Positions 31,607 through 40,258 of a stretch of 64,000 nucleotides of DNA are shown here, one piece after another. Position 1 is the stretch's first letter. The number at the start of each line of letters is the position of its first letter. The notes under the pieces were generated by a model. The model ran no database searches and had not been told where the DNA came from. It worked only from the letters and a program-made list of their open reading frames with translations. This DNA is from JARDZU01 sp963730285 (lineage in GTDB: Bacteria > Actinomycetota > Acidimicrobiia > Spongiisociales > ZC4RG35): positions 1 through 64,000 of the forward strand of contig CAVSQY010000014.1 of the NCBI GenBank assembly GCA_963730285.1, written 5' to 3'. The translations under genes and the position numbers were made by a program.

Positions 31607-34390
31607 TCAGGACGAGCCGCCCGGATTCAGCACCTTCTGGAGTAGCTCGGGGATGTCCTGAAACACCAGGAAGTAGGCACTCGGGTCACAATTGCAGGTC
31701 TGTGGCGGCGGCTTCTTCTGTGGCTCCTTCTTTTGACAGTCCGGCTCCTCGTTGACGTCGCGAACGTTCATCCGGAACCTCTCGCCATCGTGCACCGAGG
31801 TGGCCACCACCACGAAGTCCTCGTTGAAGGCCGTCTCCTCAGTGGGGAAGTCGGTCCATTCGCCGCTCGGGCTTCCCACCTTCCCCGGCCGATACGACAC
31901 TTGCACTTCCTCTCCCATCTCCCCGGTGACGCACGCATACTGACCGGAGGGGATGCTCACCTCCCAGCGAGCCGCCTGGAAGGCGTTGAGTTCCAGCTCG
32001 TAGTTGCCGGGGCCATCGAGCGATTTGGTGACCTTGGGCGGCTGATAGGCGATGAAGCCTCCTCCGGTGTCGGTGACGGCCACGTCGGTCATGTGCTTGG
32101 AGAAGCTTTGATACATCCCGCTCATCTCATCTCGATTGGCCAGCTCGACCTGATCGAGTATCGGGTTGTTGCCACCGGGCAGGGCTTGGATGATCTGGCC
32201 CAGCTCTTCATCGCCGAGAACGTTTACGACGTCCTGGAAGAAGATCCAGTTGTCGGCGCCCCTCTCGACCATTGGGCGTGAGGTCTCCTCCGCCCTCATG
32301 GCTGGGGCCAGTCTCCACTCCAGGTTCACGCCCGGATACACGACGTTGCTCATGTATTCGGCGAGGGCGTGGTTCCACCAGCGTCTTGCCAGATAGGTGG
32401 CCCCGGACTGACCGGGGAACAACAACGGGATGTAACAGTGGGCGATGTCGGCGGCCAGCTGCTGCTTGAAGTGGTCTGGGTTGCGCGGCTGCATCGGCTT
32501 GTTGATGAACACAAGGCAGACCGAGGGGTCGATGCGCTGCTCCACGAAGGTGTACGAGCCGCCGTGATGGGACAGCAACATCCAAATGCACACCGGCGGT
32601 GTGCCGTACTTGGCGATCGAGTCAGTCAATGCCTGCTGGGCCCAGAGCAGATGCGTCTCCCGACTCCAGCCATCTTCCTGACCTGCGATCGGAAACAGCA
32701 CCGCACCTACCCATGCCCCGTATGTTCCGAGCTCGTAGCCGCTGGTGTCCCAGCCCGCCTGTTTCGGCTCGAGTCCGGCGCACTCGCCCGGCTCGATCGG
32801 CGGAGCGGAATAGTCGTGCGGCACGTCGTCATCGGGTGAGGCATAACCCCGGTCCTCACTGCCCTCTTGAAGCTGCTCCTCATCCGGGGGAGGCTCCTGC
32901 GCCAACAGGTCCGGGAAGATGAAGTCGCCCAGCGCAACGGTGAGCGACTTCGACGTCTCCGGGGGCGCCGTCCTGTTGAACCTCGGGGTCAGCAGGTCGA
33001 GAAGACGGGTCACCTCGTCCTTGGCCGGCCCCGGTTCGGCGGTGTCGAGGTACTCCTCCGCCAGGCTGATGATCCCCGTCCCGGAGTAGTCGAGCAGTTC
33101 GGGGTGTCGGAGCACGGCCCCGGAGTCGGCCTCGTCGGCGAACAGCTTCAGCGTGGCGATCAGCCCATCCTCGTGGGTCCACTCACCCGCCTCTTCCTTG
33201 GCCAGCAGGTTGTCGACATAGCCGAGGTTGGAGAGGTCCGGCTTTTCCTGCTGCACGATGATCGGGCCGCCCGGGATTCGGCCCAGTGCCTTGCTCGCCA
33301 GCTCCTTGGCGGTGTCGAACTGCTCATCAGGCCCCAGGTCGGGCAACGCCAGGACAATGCGGAACATGGCCCCACTCCATGCGACAGAGATGACGTCTGC
33401 TTCGTGTGGGGAGGCGAACCCGCCTCCGGCCGGCACGTTCTCGAACCACATCGCAGAGTCGCCGACGCCATCCAACGGGACTCCGGGCACTCCATCGATG
33501 TTTGCGCCATCGCCGAAGTCTGATTCTGCAGCGGTCTGGACCTTGACGTATATCTCGGTGAGGATGAGCTTGGTGCACTCGAAGTCGCCGAATTGGGTCA
33601 GATCGGCGACTTCGCCGAAGTTGTCCGACACGAAGACGTGATCCATCGCCGCGGCGCGGCCTTCCCGCTCCGGAGCGAGGAGGGCCTCGGCCTCCTGGTC
33701 GGTGACCAGGTCACACAAGTCGGCTTCGATCGGCTCTGGCGGTCCCAGCACCACCATGTCGATCGCTGACGCGGCGAGACCCTTGGCCAGGTCGAGGCGG
33801 TCCTGGTCACTGACGTCGGGTCGGCTTATCGAGAGCCTGATGAACAGATAGGCCTGTTCGGTCTCGGTGACGACACTCAGGGTTCCCATGTCTCCGCCAC
33901 CGAACCACATCGCCACCTGGCCGACCCCGGACACGGGGACGCCGGCCACATCATCCAAAGTCGCTGCCGATCCGAAATCGTCGGGACTGCCGGGCTCGAG
34001 CTGGGCAGACCGCCCCTGCATGGCCGGCACATCATCGGGAGGTTGCCAGAGACAGCCCTCGTGTCCGGAGAACTGGATCAAGCCCACGTCATCTGGAAGC
34101 CCGAGGGCGACGCCGACATCGTCGATCGAGATCAGGGTGCACCCGTCGAGCGGAGGGATTTGATGTCCTGTGTTGGCGGAGGTCGGGTCGGTTGATGGTG
34201 TCGGCCCCGAAGGGGAGGTTGTCGATGTGGCGGCCGCTTCCGGGCCTGAATCTCCCAGACGGCCGATGACCGCGACGATGACTGCGAGGGCAACGAGCCC
34301 GACGACCACCACCGGGAAGGGCTTGCCTTTCAGGAGATTCGTCAACGGGCTTCTGTCTTGTCGGCCTGGCTCCGGGCCTCCGGGGTCCAT
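31607..34390 (-). CDS. Single-pass membrane protein with Cys-paired repeats and degenerate peptidase-like domain
   Basis: 927 aa. A short cytoplasmic tail and one transmembrane helix (FPVVVVGLVALAVIVAVIG) precede a Thr/Ser-rich linker. Two related modules follow (about 78-215 and 222-375), each with Cys plus a VAMWF or SAMWF segment (GVGQVAMWFGG, GVGDSAMWFEN). They resemble the DUF3558-like lipoprotein fold. Residues about 640-690 read AADIAHCYIPLLFPG then RRWWNHALAEYMSNVVYP. The layout is that of a gluzincin metallopeptidase (HExxH, then a distal Glu in WW.EGxAEY), but the first Glu and His are missing. It is therefore a pseudo-peptidase or a very divergent enzyme. It is the next gene downstream of the 1421-aa SARP fusion, 75 bases away on the same strand. 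Confidence 0.65.
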   Translation of the reverse strand: MDPGGPEPGRQDRSPLTNLLKGKPFPVVVVGLVALAVIVAVIGRLGDSGPEAAATSTTSPSGPTPSTDPTSANTGHQIPPLDGCTLISIDDVGVALGLPDDVGLIQFSGHEGCLWQPPDDVPAMQGRSAQLEPGSPDDFGSAATLDDVAGVPVSGVGQVAMWFGGGDMGTLSVVTETEQAYLFIRLSISRPDVSDQDRLDLAKGLAASAIDMVVLGPPEPIEADLCDLVTDQEAEALLAPEREGRAAAMDHVFVSDNFGEVADLTQFGDFECTKLILTEIYVKVQTAAESDFGDGANIDGVPGVPLDGVGDSAMWFENVPAGGGFASPHEADVISVAWSGAMFRIVLALPDLGPDEQFDTAKELASKALGRIPGGPIIVQQEKPDLSNLGYVDNLLAKEEAGEWTHEDGLIATLKLFADEADSGAVLRHPELLDYSGTGIISLAEEYLDTAEPGPAKDEVTRLLDLLTPRFNRTAPPETSKSLTVALGDFIFPDLLAQEPPPDEEQLQEGSEDRGYASPDDDVPHDYSAPPIEPGECAGLEPKQAGWDTSGYELGTYGAWVGAVLFPIAGQEDGWSRETHLLWAQQALTDSIAKYGTPPVCIWMLLSHHGGSYTFVEQRIDPSVCLVFINKPMQPRNPDHFKQQLAADIAHCYIPLLFPGQSGATYLARRWWNHALAEYMSNVVYPGVNLEWRLAPAMRAEETSRPMVERGADNWIFFQDVVNVLGDEELGQIIQALPGGNNPILDQVELANRDEMSGMYQSFSKHMTDVAVTDTGGGFIAYQPPKVTKSLDGPGNYELELNAFQAARWEVSIPSGQYACVTGEMGEEVQVSYRPGKVGSPSGEWTDFPTEETAFNEDFVVVATSVHDGERFRMNVRDVNEEPDCQKKEPQKKPPPQTCNCDPSAYFLVFQDIPELLQKVLNPGGSS

Positions 34391-34465
34391 CAGTCCGCCT
34401 TAGGGCTACTGAAACCCAAGATACTCATGTGGACCGGGGTGGGGCGGCCGCGGCCCCGTCTGCCG

Positions 34466-37400
34466 TCAACTCAAGGTGAGGTCGGCGAAATTGGCCCAGG
34501 ATTTGCCGAATTCCCACCAGCCCTCGACAAGGGGTCGCCTCAGGGAGGTGTTCCTCGTGTAGACCAATGGGATCACCGCAGCCAGCTCGGCCACGGCGAG
34601 TCGGTCTGCCTGGTGGAAGAGCCCGAGCCGGGTCCGCTCGTCGCGCTCCATTCGGGCCCGCTCGACCAGGTCGTCGAATGCCTCGCTGGAGAATCTCCCG
34701 GTGTTGTCTGCTCCCTCGGTGTGAAGCAGCAGCCTGAGGAAGTACTCGGGATCGGTGTATCCCGGATACCACCAGGTTGGAGCGATATCGACATCTTCCC
34801 AAACCTCACGAAGTCTTTGGGAGGAGGGGCCCAGAGTCGTGGTCTCCACCTCGATGCCCAAGTGTCGGCGCCACTGGCCGGCGGCTCTCTCCACCAGAGT
34901 CGTATAGACGATGTGGGGTATATCGAAGGCTGCCATCCGGATCGGCGCATCCGGTCGTGCCTGGCCGACGAGCGACCGCGCCAGGTCGACGTCGAAGACC
35001 GGTGCGACGTCGGGCGTGTGCCCGGCAAGTGCCGGGGGGACCACGCCACCGGTGGCCGGGATCAGATGCTCGCCCAATCCTTCGCACAGGGCGGCTCGAT
35101 CCAACGATTGGGCCAGGGCGAGGCGAAGACGGGGATCGGCCATGTTCTTTCGGCCATGGTTGAGAACGAAGTAGATGAGCCCTGCCGTCGGTTCCCGATT
35201 CACCAGATCGGTTGGGATCTGCTCCGACCCGGCGCCGTCCCATGGCCCGCTGATCCAGGCGAGGTCGTGTCGTTCGTCGAGAAAGCCCTCCATGACCTCG
35301 TTGACGGGCGCGGTGTGCCACACCACGGTCTCCACGTTTCCGAGACGATGGCCGACATAGTCGGGTCGGCGATCCAGGACGACACGATTGGCCTTGTGCT
35401 CAGTCCGACGGAAGGCTCCGCTGACCACCTCGACATCGAGATCGCACCACCGCTCGGGTTCCGCTTCGATGACATGACGGGGCTGAGGGCCGCAGTCCGG
35501 CCGGTTCAACATGCCGAGGAAGTAAGGAGCGGGCGCATTCAATGAGAACTGAACGACCCTGTCGTCCAACGCTCTCACGCCGATCAGGTCGGGGTCACTG
35601 CTGCGACCAAGCGCATGGTCGGCGGCGCCTTCGAGGACATAGAGCATGGCCACGCTCACCCCGGGGGAGTCGGGGTCGAGGTTGCGTTTCAGACCGAACT
35701 CGACGTCGTGGGCGGTGAGTGGGGCCCCGTCAGACCATTTGAGCCCGTCACGGAGGGTGAACCGGTAGATGAGACCGTCGTCGGAGATCTCCCAACGCTC
35801 CGCCAGGGAGGGGACGATGGTGTCGTCGGGCCATCTCTCCACCAGACGATCGAAAAGCGCCATCTGCAGCTGGATGTCCTGGAGGGCGTAGGAGCGGACC
35901 GGGTCGGGGACATCGAAAAAGGCCGGACCGGCGAAAAGGAGCGTCTCGGTGGCCTCCTGGCTCGGTGCGGGGCTCCACAGCTCGAAGGCCCTCTGATAGG
36001 TGGCGTTCGCCTCGGCGAACCGGAGGGCGGTGTGATAGGCCAGCCCCAACTTGAACAGGACCAGCGTGGTGGTGGGCGTGTCTCCACTCCCCTCCAGGAG
36101 AGGGAGAAGCTGTCGATAGTGCTCGATTGCCTCCTCCAAGGCATGGCGTCCCCGAGCCAGATCGCCTGCCCGTAGCAACGCTGGGGCGGCCCGGTCGTCG
36201 ACCCCTGCCGCCGTCCAATGCCGGGCTAGAAGCTCAACGACCTCTTCGTCATTCCCCTCGAATTGGCGTTCCAGCCACTCGGCGGCATGTCGGTGCAGGG
36301 CCCGTCTCCTACCCTCGGGAAGGGTGCGATAGGCGGCCTCACGGGTGAGGGCGTGCTTGAACAGATATTCCGCCTGCGGCCATCGGCGTGCCTCGACCAG
36401 CAGGTCAGACCTCAAGAGGTCCTGGACGGCGGGAAGGACCCCACCTCTCTCGTCGGCGATGCCCTGGAGCAGGGGGAGGCCGAAGCTCCGGCCCAGCACT
36501 GAGGCCGAGGTCAGCACCATGTGGGTGGAAGGATCGAGACGGTCGATGCGCGACTGGACCACCTTCTCCACCGTCTCAGGCACGGTCAGGGCAGCGTCAC
36601 GGTCGAAGACCCATCCCGACCCCGAAGGGGTGAGGGCGCCCTCATCGATCAGCGACCCGATCAGCTCCTCGAGATAGAAGGGGTTCCCCTCGGAGAGGTC
36701 GAGGAGCCGCCCGGTGGTCTCCTCGGGGAGATCGGCGGTGCCGAGTAGCGAGGAAAGCATGGCTCGTTGGTCGGAGTCGCCGAGGGCGCCGAGTGTGATC
36801 TCGGTGATCAGATGGGGCACCCGATGCCGGGCCGCCTCTGCGATGCGCCACGACACGTGACCGGGAGACGGGCGGCTGCTGACCACATACAGGATGCGGT
36901 GACTCTCGGCGAGTGAGGTCAGATTCCCTAGAAGCTCCACCGAAGTCGGGTCGGCCCAGTGGGCGTCTTCGATAACCATCGCGGTGGGGGACCTCTCTGA
37001 GATGGCAGTGAGCAGCTCTGCCACCACCTCGAACGTGCGGAATTGGATTGCTTCCGGCGCCAGCGATAGCCGGGTCTGCTGGTCGGGGGTCAGGCTGAGA
37101 CCGAGAAGACGCGTCAGATAGGCATACATCGGCTCGGCCGGCTCGTCCAGCAGCTCTTCGAGGCGGTTGTGCAGCGTTCGCCGGGAGGGGAGGTCCTTTT
37201 CGTCGATGCCCAACCCGAGCCATGACCGGATCAGGTCGCGGAACGGCCAGTAGGGGGTGGCCTCACCGTAGGGATCACAGTGACCGAGCAGCCAGGTAAA
37301 CCCGATCCCGGAAGGCGACCGGCGCAGCTCGGAGATGATCCGAGTCTTTCCCACGCCGGCGTCGCCACTGAGTACCAGGACTCCGCCGATGCCGCGTTCG

Positions 37401-38731
37401 AGCGATTCGAGCATGTGGCCCGCCTGGGCCATCTCTGACTCACGACCGACAAGTGGGGCGCGGAGACGTCTTCCCAGCCTTGCCTTGTCGGCGGTTCGGC
37501 GCACCGCCGTCGGCCGCCACATGACTCCCGATCCCGAAGAAGCGGACTCCTCCCAGTCGAAGGCGTCGATCATGAGACGACGGGTGTGGTCGTCGACCAG
37601 CACCGAATGGGGGCCTGGGTCGCTGAGCATTGTCTGAAGCGGTCCCTCTTCCATGCCGAAACCGGTCTCGAAGGGCAGTGTCACCGGCAGTGTGGACACG
37701 ACACACCGGCCCTCACCGGTGGGCCCCAATGTCTCCCCGACGGCCAGCGCTGCCCGGATGGCTCGATAGGTGTCGTCCTCACGGGCGATGGGTGCCCCGA
37801 AGACGGCAAGGGCACGCGTCCCGTCTTCGTCGACGATCGTCCCTCCGAATCGGGCCAATGCCGAACGCGTCGCCTCTAGTGCGGCGGCCGAGCCGGTGGC
37901 CACCAAGAGCAGGGTGGCGAGCCGGTTCCCTGGGGGCAATGGCCGACCGATGACAGTTGCAGGACGGGCCTGCGGTCGATGTGACGGGGATGGCGAGAGA
38001 GTCGGGTCCTGTGCCAGGATCCGATCGAGCAGGTTCTGGAGCTCGGGCCCAGGCTCGATCCCCAGTTCCTCGATGAGAAGCGCGCGCACGGTGTCGAAGG
38101 CCCGAAGTGCGTCGGCCTGCCGGCCCGAACGATAGAGCGCCAGCACGTATCGGCTCCACAAGTCCTCACGCAACGGGTGCTCTTCGAGCAGGGAGTGGAG
38201 GTCGACTGCGGCCTGGTCGTGACTGCCGGATCGGAGTTGGGCATCGGCCATGTCGACCTGGGCCTGAAGACGCACCGCCTCCAATCTGGCCTTGAGCGGG
38301 CGGACGACGTCGGCCTCGCGGGCGTCCACCAGGGGCTCGCCACGCCACCAGGAGAGGGCCTCACCGAGCCGACCGACCGTCGTCTCCGGGTCCTCCCACG
38401 TCGCCTCCCTGGCCTCGGTGACTGCCAGGACGAATCGGTGGGCGTCGACGTCTGATGTCTCGAGTGCCAGCTGGTAGCCGGGACCCTTGGTGGCGATCAA
38501 CCCTTCGGGGAGCACCGAGCGCAGATGGTGGATGTAGGTCTGAAGTGCTTTGGCCGCCGTCGCCGGAGGGGTTTCGCCCCAAAGGCCGTCGATGAGCCTG
38601 TCGCTGGTGATCAACCTTCCCACGTCGGCCGCCAGCAACGTCAGAAGGGCGCGCTCCATCGGACGACTGACCTCGATTCGGTGGCCATCGTCACTCAATT
38701 CCAGCGGTCCGAGCACCCCGACGAGCACCAC
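34466..38731 (-). CDS. Giant fusion regulator: SARP-BTAD, cyclase-like, ATPase, TPR and oligopeptide-binding (SBP_bac_5) domain
   Basis: 1421 aa with no signal peptide. Residues 1-95 are the SARP winged helix (LITSDRLIDGLWGETPP, KALQTYIHHLRSVL). Residues 95-245 are the BTAD domain (REDLWSRYVLALYRSGRQAD). Residues 268-340 resemble a class III cyclase without catalytic residues (LVATGSAAALEATRSAL, FGGTIVDEDGTRALAVFGAP). The P-loop ATPase has GDAGVGKTR at 456-464 and AMVIEDAHWADP near 580. TPR-like helices follow to about 925. Residues about 930-1421 are a full-length family 5 peptide/nickel-binding protein (IVPSLAERWEISDDGL, LRDGLKWSDGAPLTAHDVEF, LALAQSLDRAAL). HTH-SBP fusion has precedent in SgrR. 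The cytoplasmic location of the binding domain implies sensing of an imported peptide or similar ligand. Confidence 0.9.
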   Translation of the reverse strand: MVLVGVLGPLELSDDGHRIEVSRPMERALLTLLAADVGRLITSDRLIDGLWGETPPATAAKALQTYIHHLRSVLPEGLIATKGPGYQLALETSDVDAHRFVLAVTEAREATWEDPETTVGRLGEALSWWRGEPLVDAREADVVRPLKARLEAVRLQAQVDMADAQLRSGSHDQAAVDLHSLLEEHPLREDLWSRYVLALYRSGRQADALRAFDTVRALLIEELGIEPGPELQNLLDRILAQDPTLSPSPSHRPQARPATVIGRPLPPGNRLATLLLVATGSAAALEATRSALARFGGTIVDEDGTRALAVFGAPIAREDDTYRAIRAALAVGETLGPTGEGRCVVSTLPVTLPFETGFGMEEGPLQTMLSDPGPHSVLVDDHTRRLMIDAFDWEESASSGSGVMWRPTAVRRTADKARLGRRLRAPLVGRESEMAQAGHMLESLERGIGGVLVLSGDAGVGKTRIISELRRSPSGIGFTWLLGHCDPYGEATPYWPFRDLIRSWLGLGIDEKDLPSRRTLHNRLEELLDEPAEPMYAYLTRLLGLSLTPDQQTRLSLAPEAIQFRTFEVVAELLTAISERSPTAMVIEDAHWADPTSVELLGNLTSLAESHRILYVVSSRPSPGHVSWRIAEAARHRVPHLITEITLGALGDSDQRAMLSSLLGTADLPEETTGRLLDLSEGNPFYLEELIGSLIDEGALTPSGSGWVFDRDAALTVPETVEKVVQSRIDRLDPSTHMVLTSASVLGRSFGLPLLQGIADERGGVLPAVQDLLRSDLLVEARRWPQAEYLFKHALTREAAYRTLPEGRRRALHRHAAEWLERQFEGNDEEVVELLARHWTAAGVDDRAAPALLRAGDLARGRHALEEAIEHYRQLLPLLEGSGDTPTTTLVLFKLGLAYHTALRFAEANATYQRAFELWSPAPSQEATETLLFAGPAFFDVPDPVRSYALQDIQLQMALFDRLVERWPDDTIVPSLAERWEISDDGLIYRFTLRDGLKWSDGAPLTAHDVEFGLKRNLDPDSPGVSVAMLYVLEGAADHALGRSSDPDLIGVRALDDRVVQFSLNAPAPYFLGMLNRPDCGPQPRHVIEAEPERWCDLDVEVVSGAFRRTEHKANRVVLDRRPDYVGHRLGNVETVVWHTAPVNEVMEGFLDERHDLAWISGPWDGAGSEQIPTDLVNREPTAGLIYFVLNHGRKNMADPRLRLALAQSLDRAALCEGLGEHLIPATGGVVPPALAGHTPDVAPVFDVDLARSLVGQARPDAPIRMAAFDIPHIVYTTLVERAAGQWRRHLGIEVETTTLGPSSQRLREVWEDVDIAPTWWYPGYTDPEYFLRLLLHTEGADNTGRFSSEAFDDLVERARMERDERTRLGLFHQADRLAVAELAAVIPLVYTRNTSLRRPLVEGWWEFGKSWANFADLTLS

Positions 38732-38770
38732 ACAACCGTACCGAGATCGATTGCGGCACAGGGCGCCTTC

Positions 38771-38790
38771 TTACCGGGCGTTTACCGGGC
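38771..38790 (+). promoter_or_regulatory. SARP-type direct repeat TTACCGGGC x2, 11-bp period
   Basis: TTACCGGGC at 38771-38779 and again at 38782-38790, a period of 11 bp (one helical turn). SARP regulators bind tandem heptamers with this 11-bp period just upstream of the -10. The site lies 40 bases beyond the start of the SARP fusion gene and 50 bases upstream of the DUF4242 gene, so the fusion protein is the obvious candidate to bind it. Confidence 0.6.
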
Positions 38791-38839
38791 TAGGGCAATT
38801 TCGACGCCGCAAGGGTCAATCGATCTGAGGAGGTATCAG

Positions 38840-39094
38840 ATGCCCCTGTTCATGGATGTGCACCAGCAACTGCCCGACGGTGCGACCGAATCGGACGTGG
38901 CCGAAGCTCACGCCGCCGATCTGGCCACTCAGGACAGGTTCGGAGTCCACTACCAGCGGTACTGGGTTGATGAGAAGGCGGGCAAGGTGTTCTGTCTGGT
39001 GGAGGCACCCGACGCCGATGCCGCGGTCGCGGTGCACCGCGAGGCGCACGGGTTGGTCGCCGACGAGATCTACCCCGTCAGCGAACACAGTTGA
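38840..39094 (+). CDS. DUF4242 (SCO4226-like) small protein, copy 2
   Basis: 84 aa, starting MPLFMDVHQQLPDGATESDV and ending with the same VADEIYPVSEHS as copy 1. The GAGGAGG RBS sits 7 bases before the ATG at 38840, which fixes the start against longer upstream readings. Putative metal-binding His residues (MDVH, VHREAHG, SEHS) are conserved between copies. It is divergent from the SARP fusion regulator with a SARP-type direct repeat between. A secreted protein follows 14 bases later, probably in one operon. Confidence 0.88.
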   Translation: MPLFMDVHQQLPDGATESDVAEAHAADLATQDRFGVHYQRYWVDEKAGKVFCLVEAPDADAAVAVHREAHGLVADEIYPVSEHS

Positions 39095-39108
39095 TAGGGG
39101 GAAGGGCG

Positions 39109-39663
39109 ATGCGAAAGACCACGATTGCCGTGATGACTGCCCTGGCCGTGATGCTGGGGGCGGTCCCGGCTCTGGCCCACGACCACGGCCATGAAGAGTG
39201 GCGCGACGTGAGACACGATCTGCGCCAGGCCTCCAAGGTGACAGCCAAGTATCACCGGGTGTCGAAGGCGATCCGGGACGGGTTTGGCCCATTCGCCATA
39301 CCCGAAGAGGATGGGGGGACCCTTCTCACCATCCGCGGCGAGGCGATTACCTGTTTCGACAGTCCCACCGGGGGGATGGGCGTCCACTATGTCCGTCACA
39401 TCGATGGCACCGTGGACCCGGCGGACCCCGAGGCTCTCGTCTATGAGGTGGGCCGGCATGGGCGGCTCCGGCTGGTGGCCTTGGAGTACATCATCCCCGA
39501 GGAGTTCGTCGATCCGGCAGACCCGCCGATGCTCTTCGGTCGGACGATGCACCACCACTCGTATCTGCCCGTCTTCATCCTCCACGTGTGGTTGTGGAAA
39601 TGGAACCCATCGGGCCTGTTCGCCGACTTCAACCCGAGAGTAAAGGACTGTCCCGCGGCCTGA
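39109..39663 (+). CDS. Secreted His-rich hypothetical protein
   Basis: A 184-aa exported protein with a clear signal peptide (MRKTTIAVMTALAVMLGAVP, cleavage near ALA-HD). The mature N-terminus is HDHGHEEWRD, a potential metal site, and a second His cluster lies near the end (TMHHHSYLP). One Cys pair (TCFDSP, KDCPAA) may form a disulfide. An RBS-like GGGGGAAGG precedes the ATG at 39109. It sits directly behind DUF4242 copy 2 and is closed by a strong terminator. Metal binding fits the proposed nickel affinity of DUF4242, but this is inference. The family is not recognised. Confidence 0.75.
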   Translation: MRKTTIAVMTALAVMLGAVPALAHDHGHEEWRDVRHDLRQASKVTAKYHRVSKAIRDGFGPFAIPEEDGGTLLTIRGEAITCFDSPTGGMGVHYVRHIDGTVDPADPEALVYEVGRHGRLRLVALEYIIPEEFVDPADPPMLFGRTMHHHSYLPVFILHVWLWKWNPSGLFADFNPRVKDCPAA

Positions 39664-39684
39664 ACAGGGCGAGGCCGTCGACAA

Positions 39685-39716
39685 GAGAGGAGACCGGTCA
39701 TCACCGGTCTCCTCTC
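39685..39716 (+). terminator. Perfect 14-bp terminator hairpin
   Basis: GAGAGGAGACCGGT (39685-39698), CATC loop, ACCGGTCTCCTCTC (39703-39716). It ends the DUF4242-secreted protein operon, 22 bases after the stop. No U-tract follows. Confidence 0.8.
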
Positions 39717-39752
39717 GCGTGAAGATGGATCTTCAGATACCGTGGCTTTGAA

Positions 39753-40091
39753 TTGAGATTGCAGACCATCCTCTACTCGACGGCCACCGAGCAGGCTGTG
39801 GACTGGTACTCGAAGGTTCTCGGGACGGAACCGGCCTACCGATCCGACGTTTGGACGTCGTTCGAGGTCGGCGGCGCCCACCTGGCGATACATCATGTGG
39901 ACGAACCGGCTGTCGGGTCCAGGGCCGAGCTCTCACTGGTCTCGGACACGCCCCTCGAAGCAGTGGTGGAGCGTCTCATTTCCTCGGGGATCCACATCGA
40001 GAAGGGCATCCAGGAGGAGACCTTTGGTCGCTCGCTTCTGTTGAAGGATCCCGACGAGTACCCGGTCCAGATCAACGAGTACGCCGGCTGA
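39753..40091 (+). CDS. VOC-family (glyoxalase-like) protein
   Basis: A 112-aa single vicinal-oxygen-chelate module: AVDWYSKVLGTEPAYRSDVW, then VGGAHLAIHHVDEP (metal-ligand His), and LLLKDPDEYPVQINEYAG. The metal-ligand Glu is normally near the end, as in VQINE here. A homodimer would be needed for a complete site. The start is TTG at 39753. The substrate is unknown (glyoxalase, dioxygenase or antibiotic-resistance types share the fold). It is monocistronic. The 158-base gap after it holds nothing recognisable. Confidence 0.82.
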   Translation: MRLQTILYSTATEQAVDWYSKVLGTEPAYRSDVWTSFEVGGAHLAIHHVDEPAVGSRAELSLVSDTPLEAVVERLISSGIHIEKGIQEETFGRSLLLKDPDEYPVQINEYAG

Positions 40092-40258
40092 ACGAGTCGA
40101 TCAGCGCAGACTGAGGACGGCTGGTCATCCTGGCCCTTCCGTGTCGAACTCATCGGAAGAACAAGGACTTTGGACCCTGGGAGAAGCTAGCTCAGCTGGA
40201 TATGACTGATTCGTAGTGCTTTCTCGGGTGCATCGAATGCAGATGGGAGGTGGCGAAA

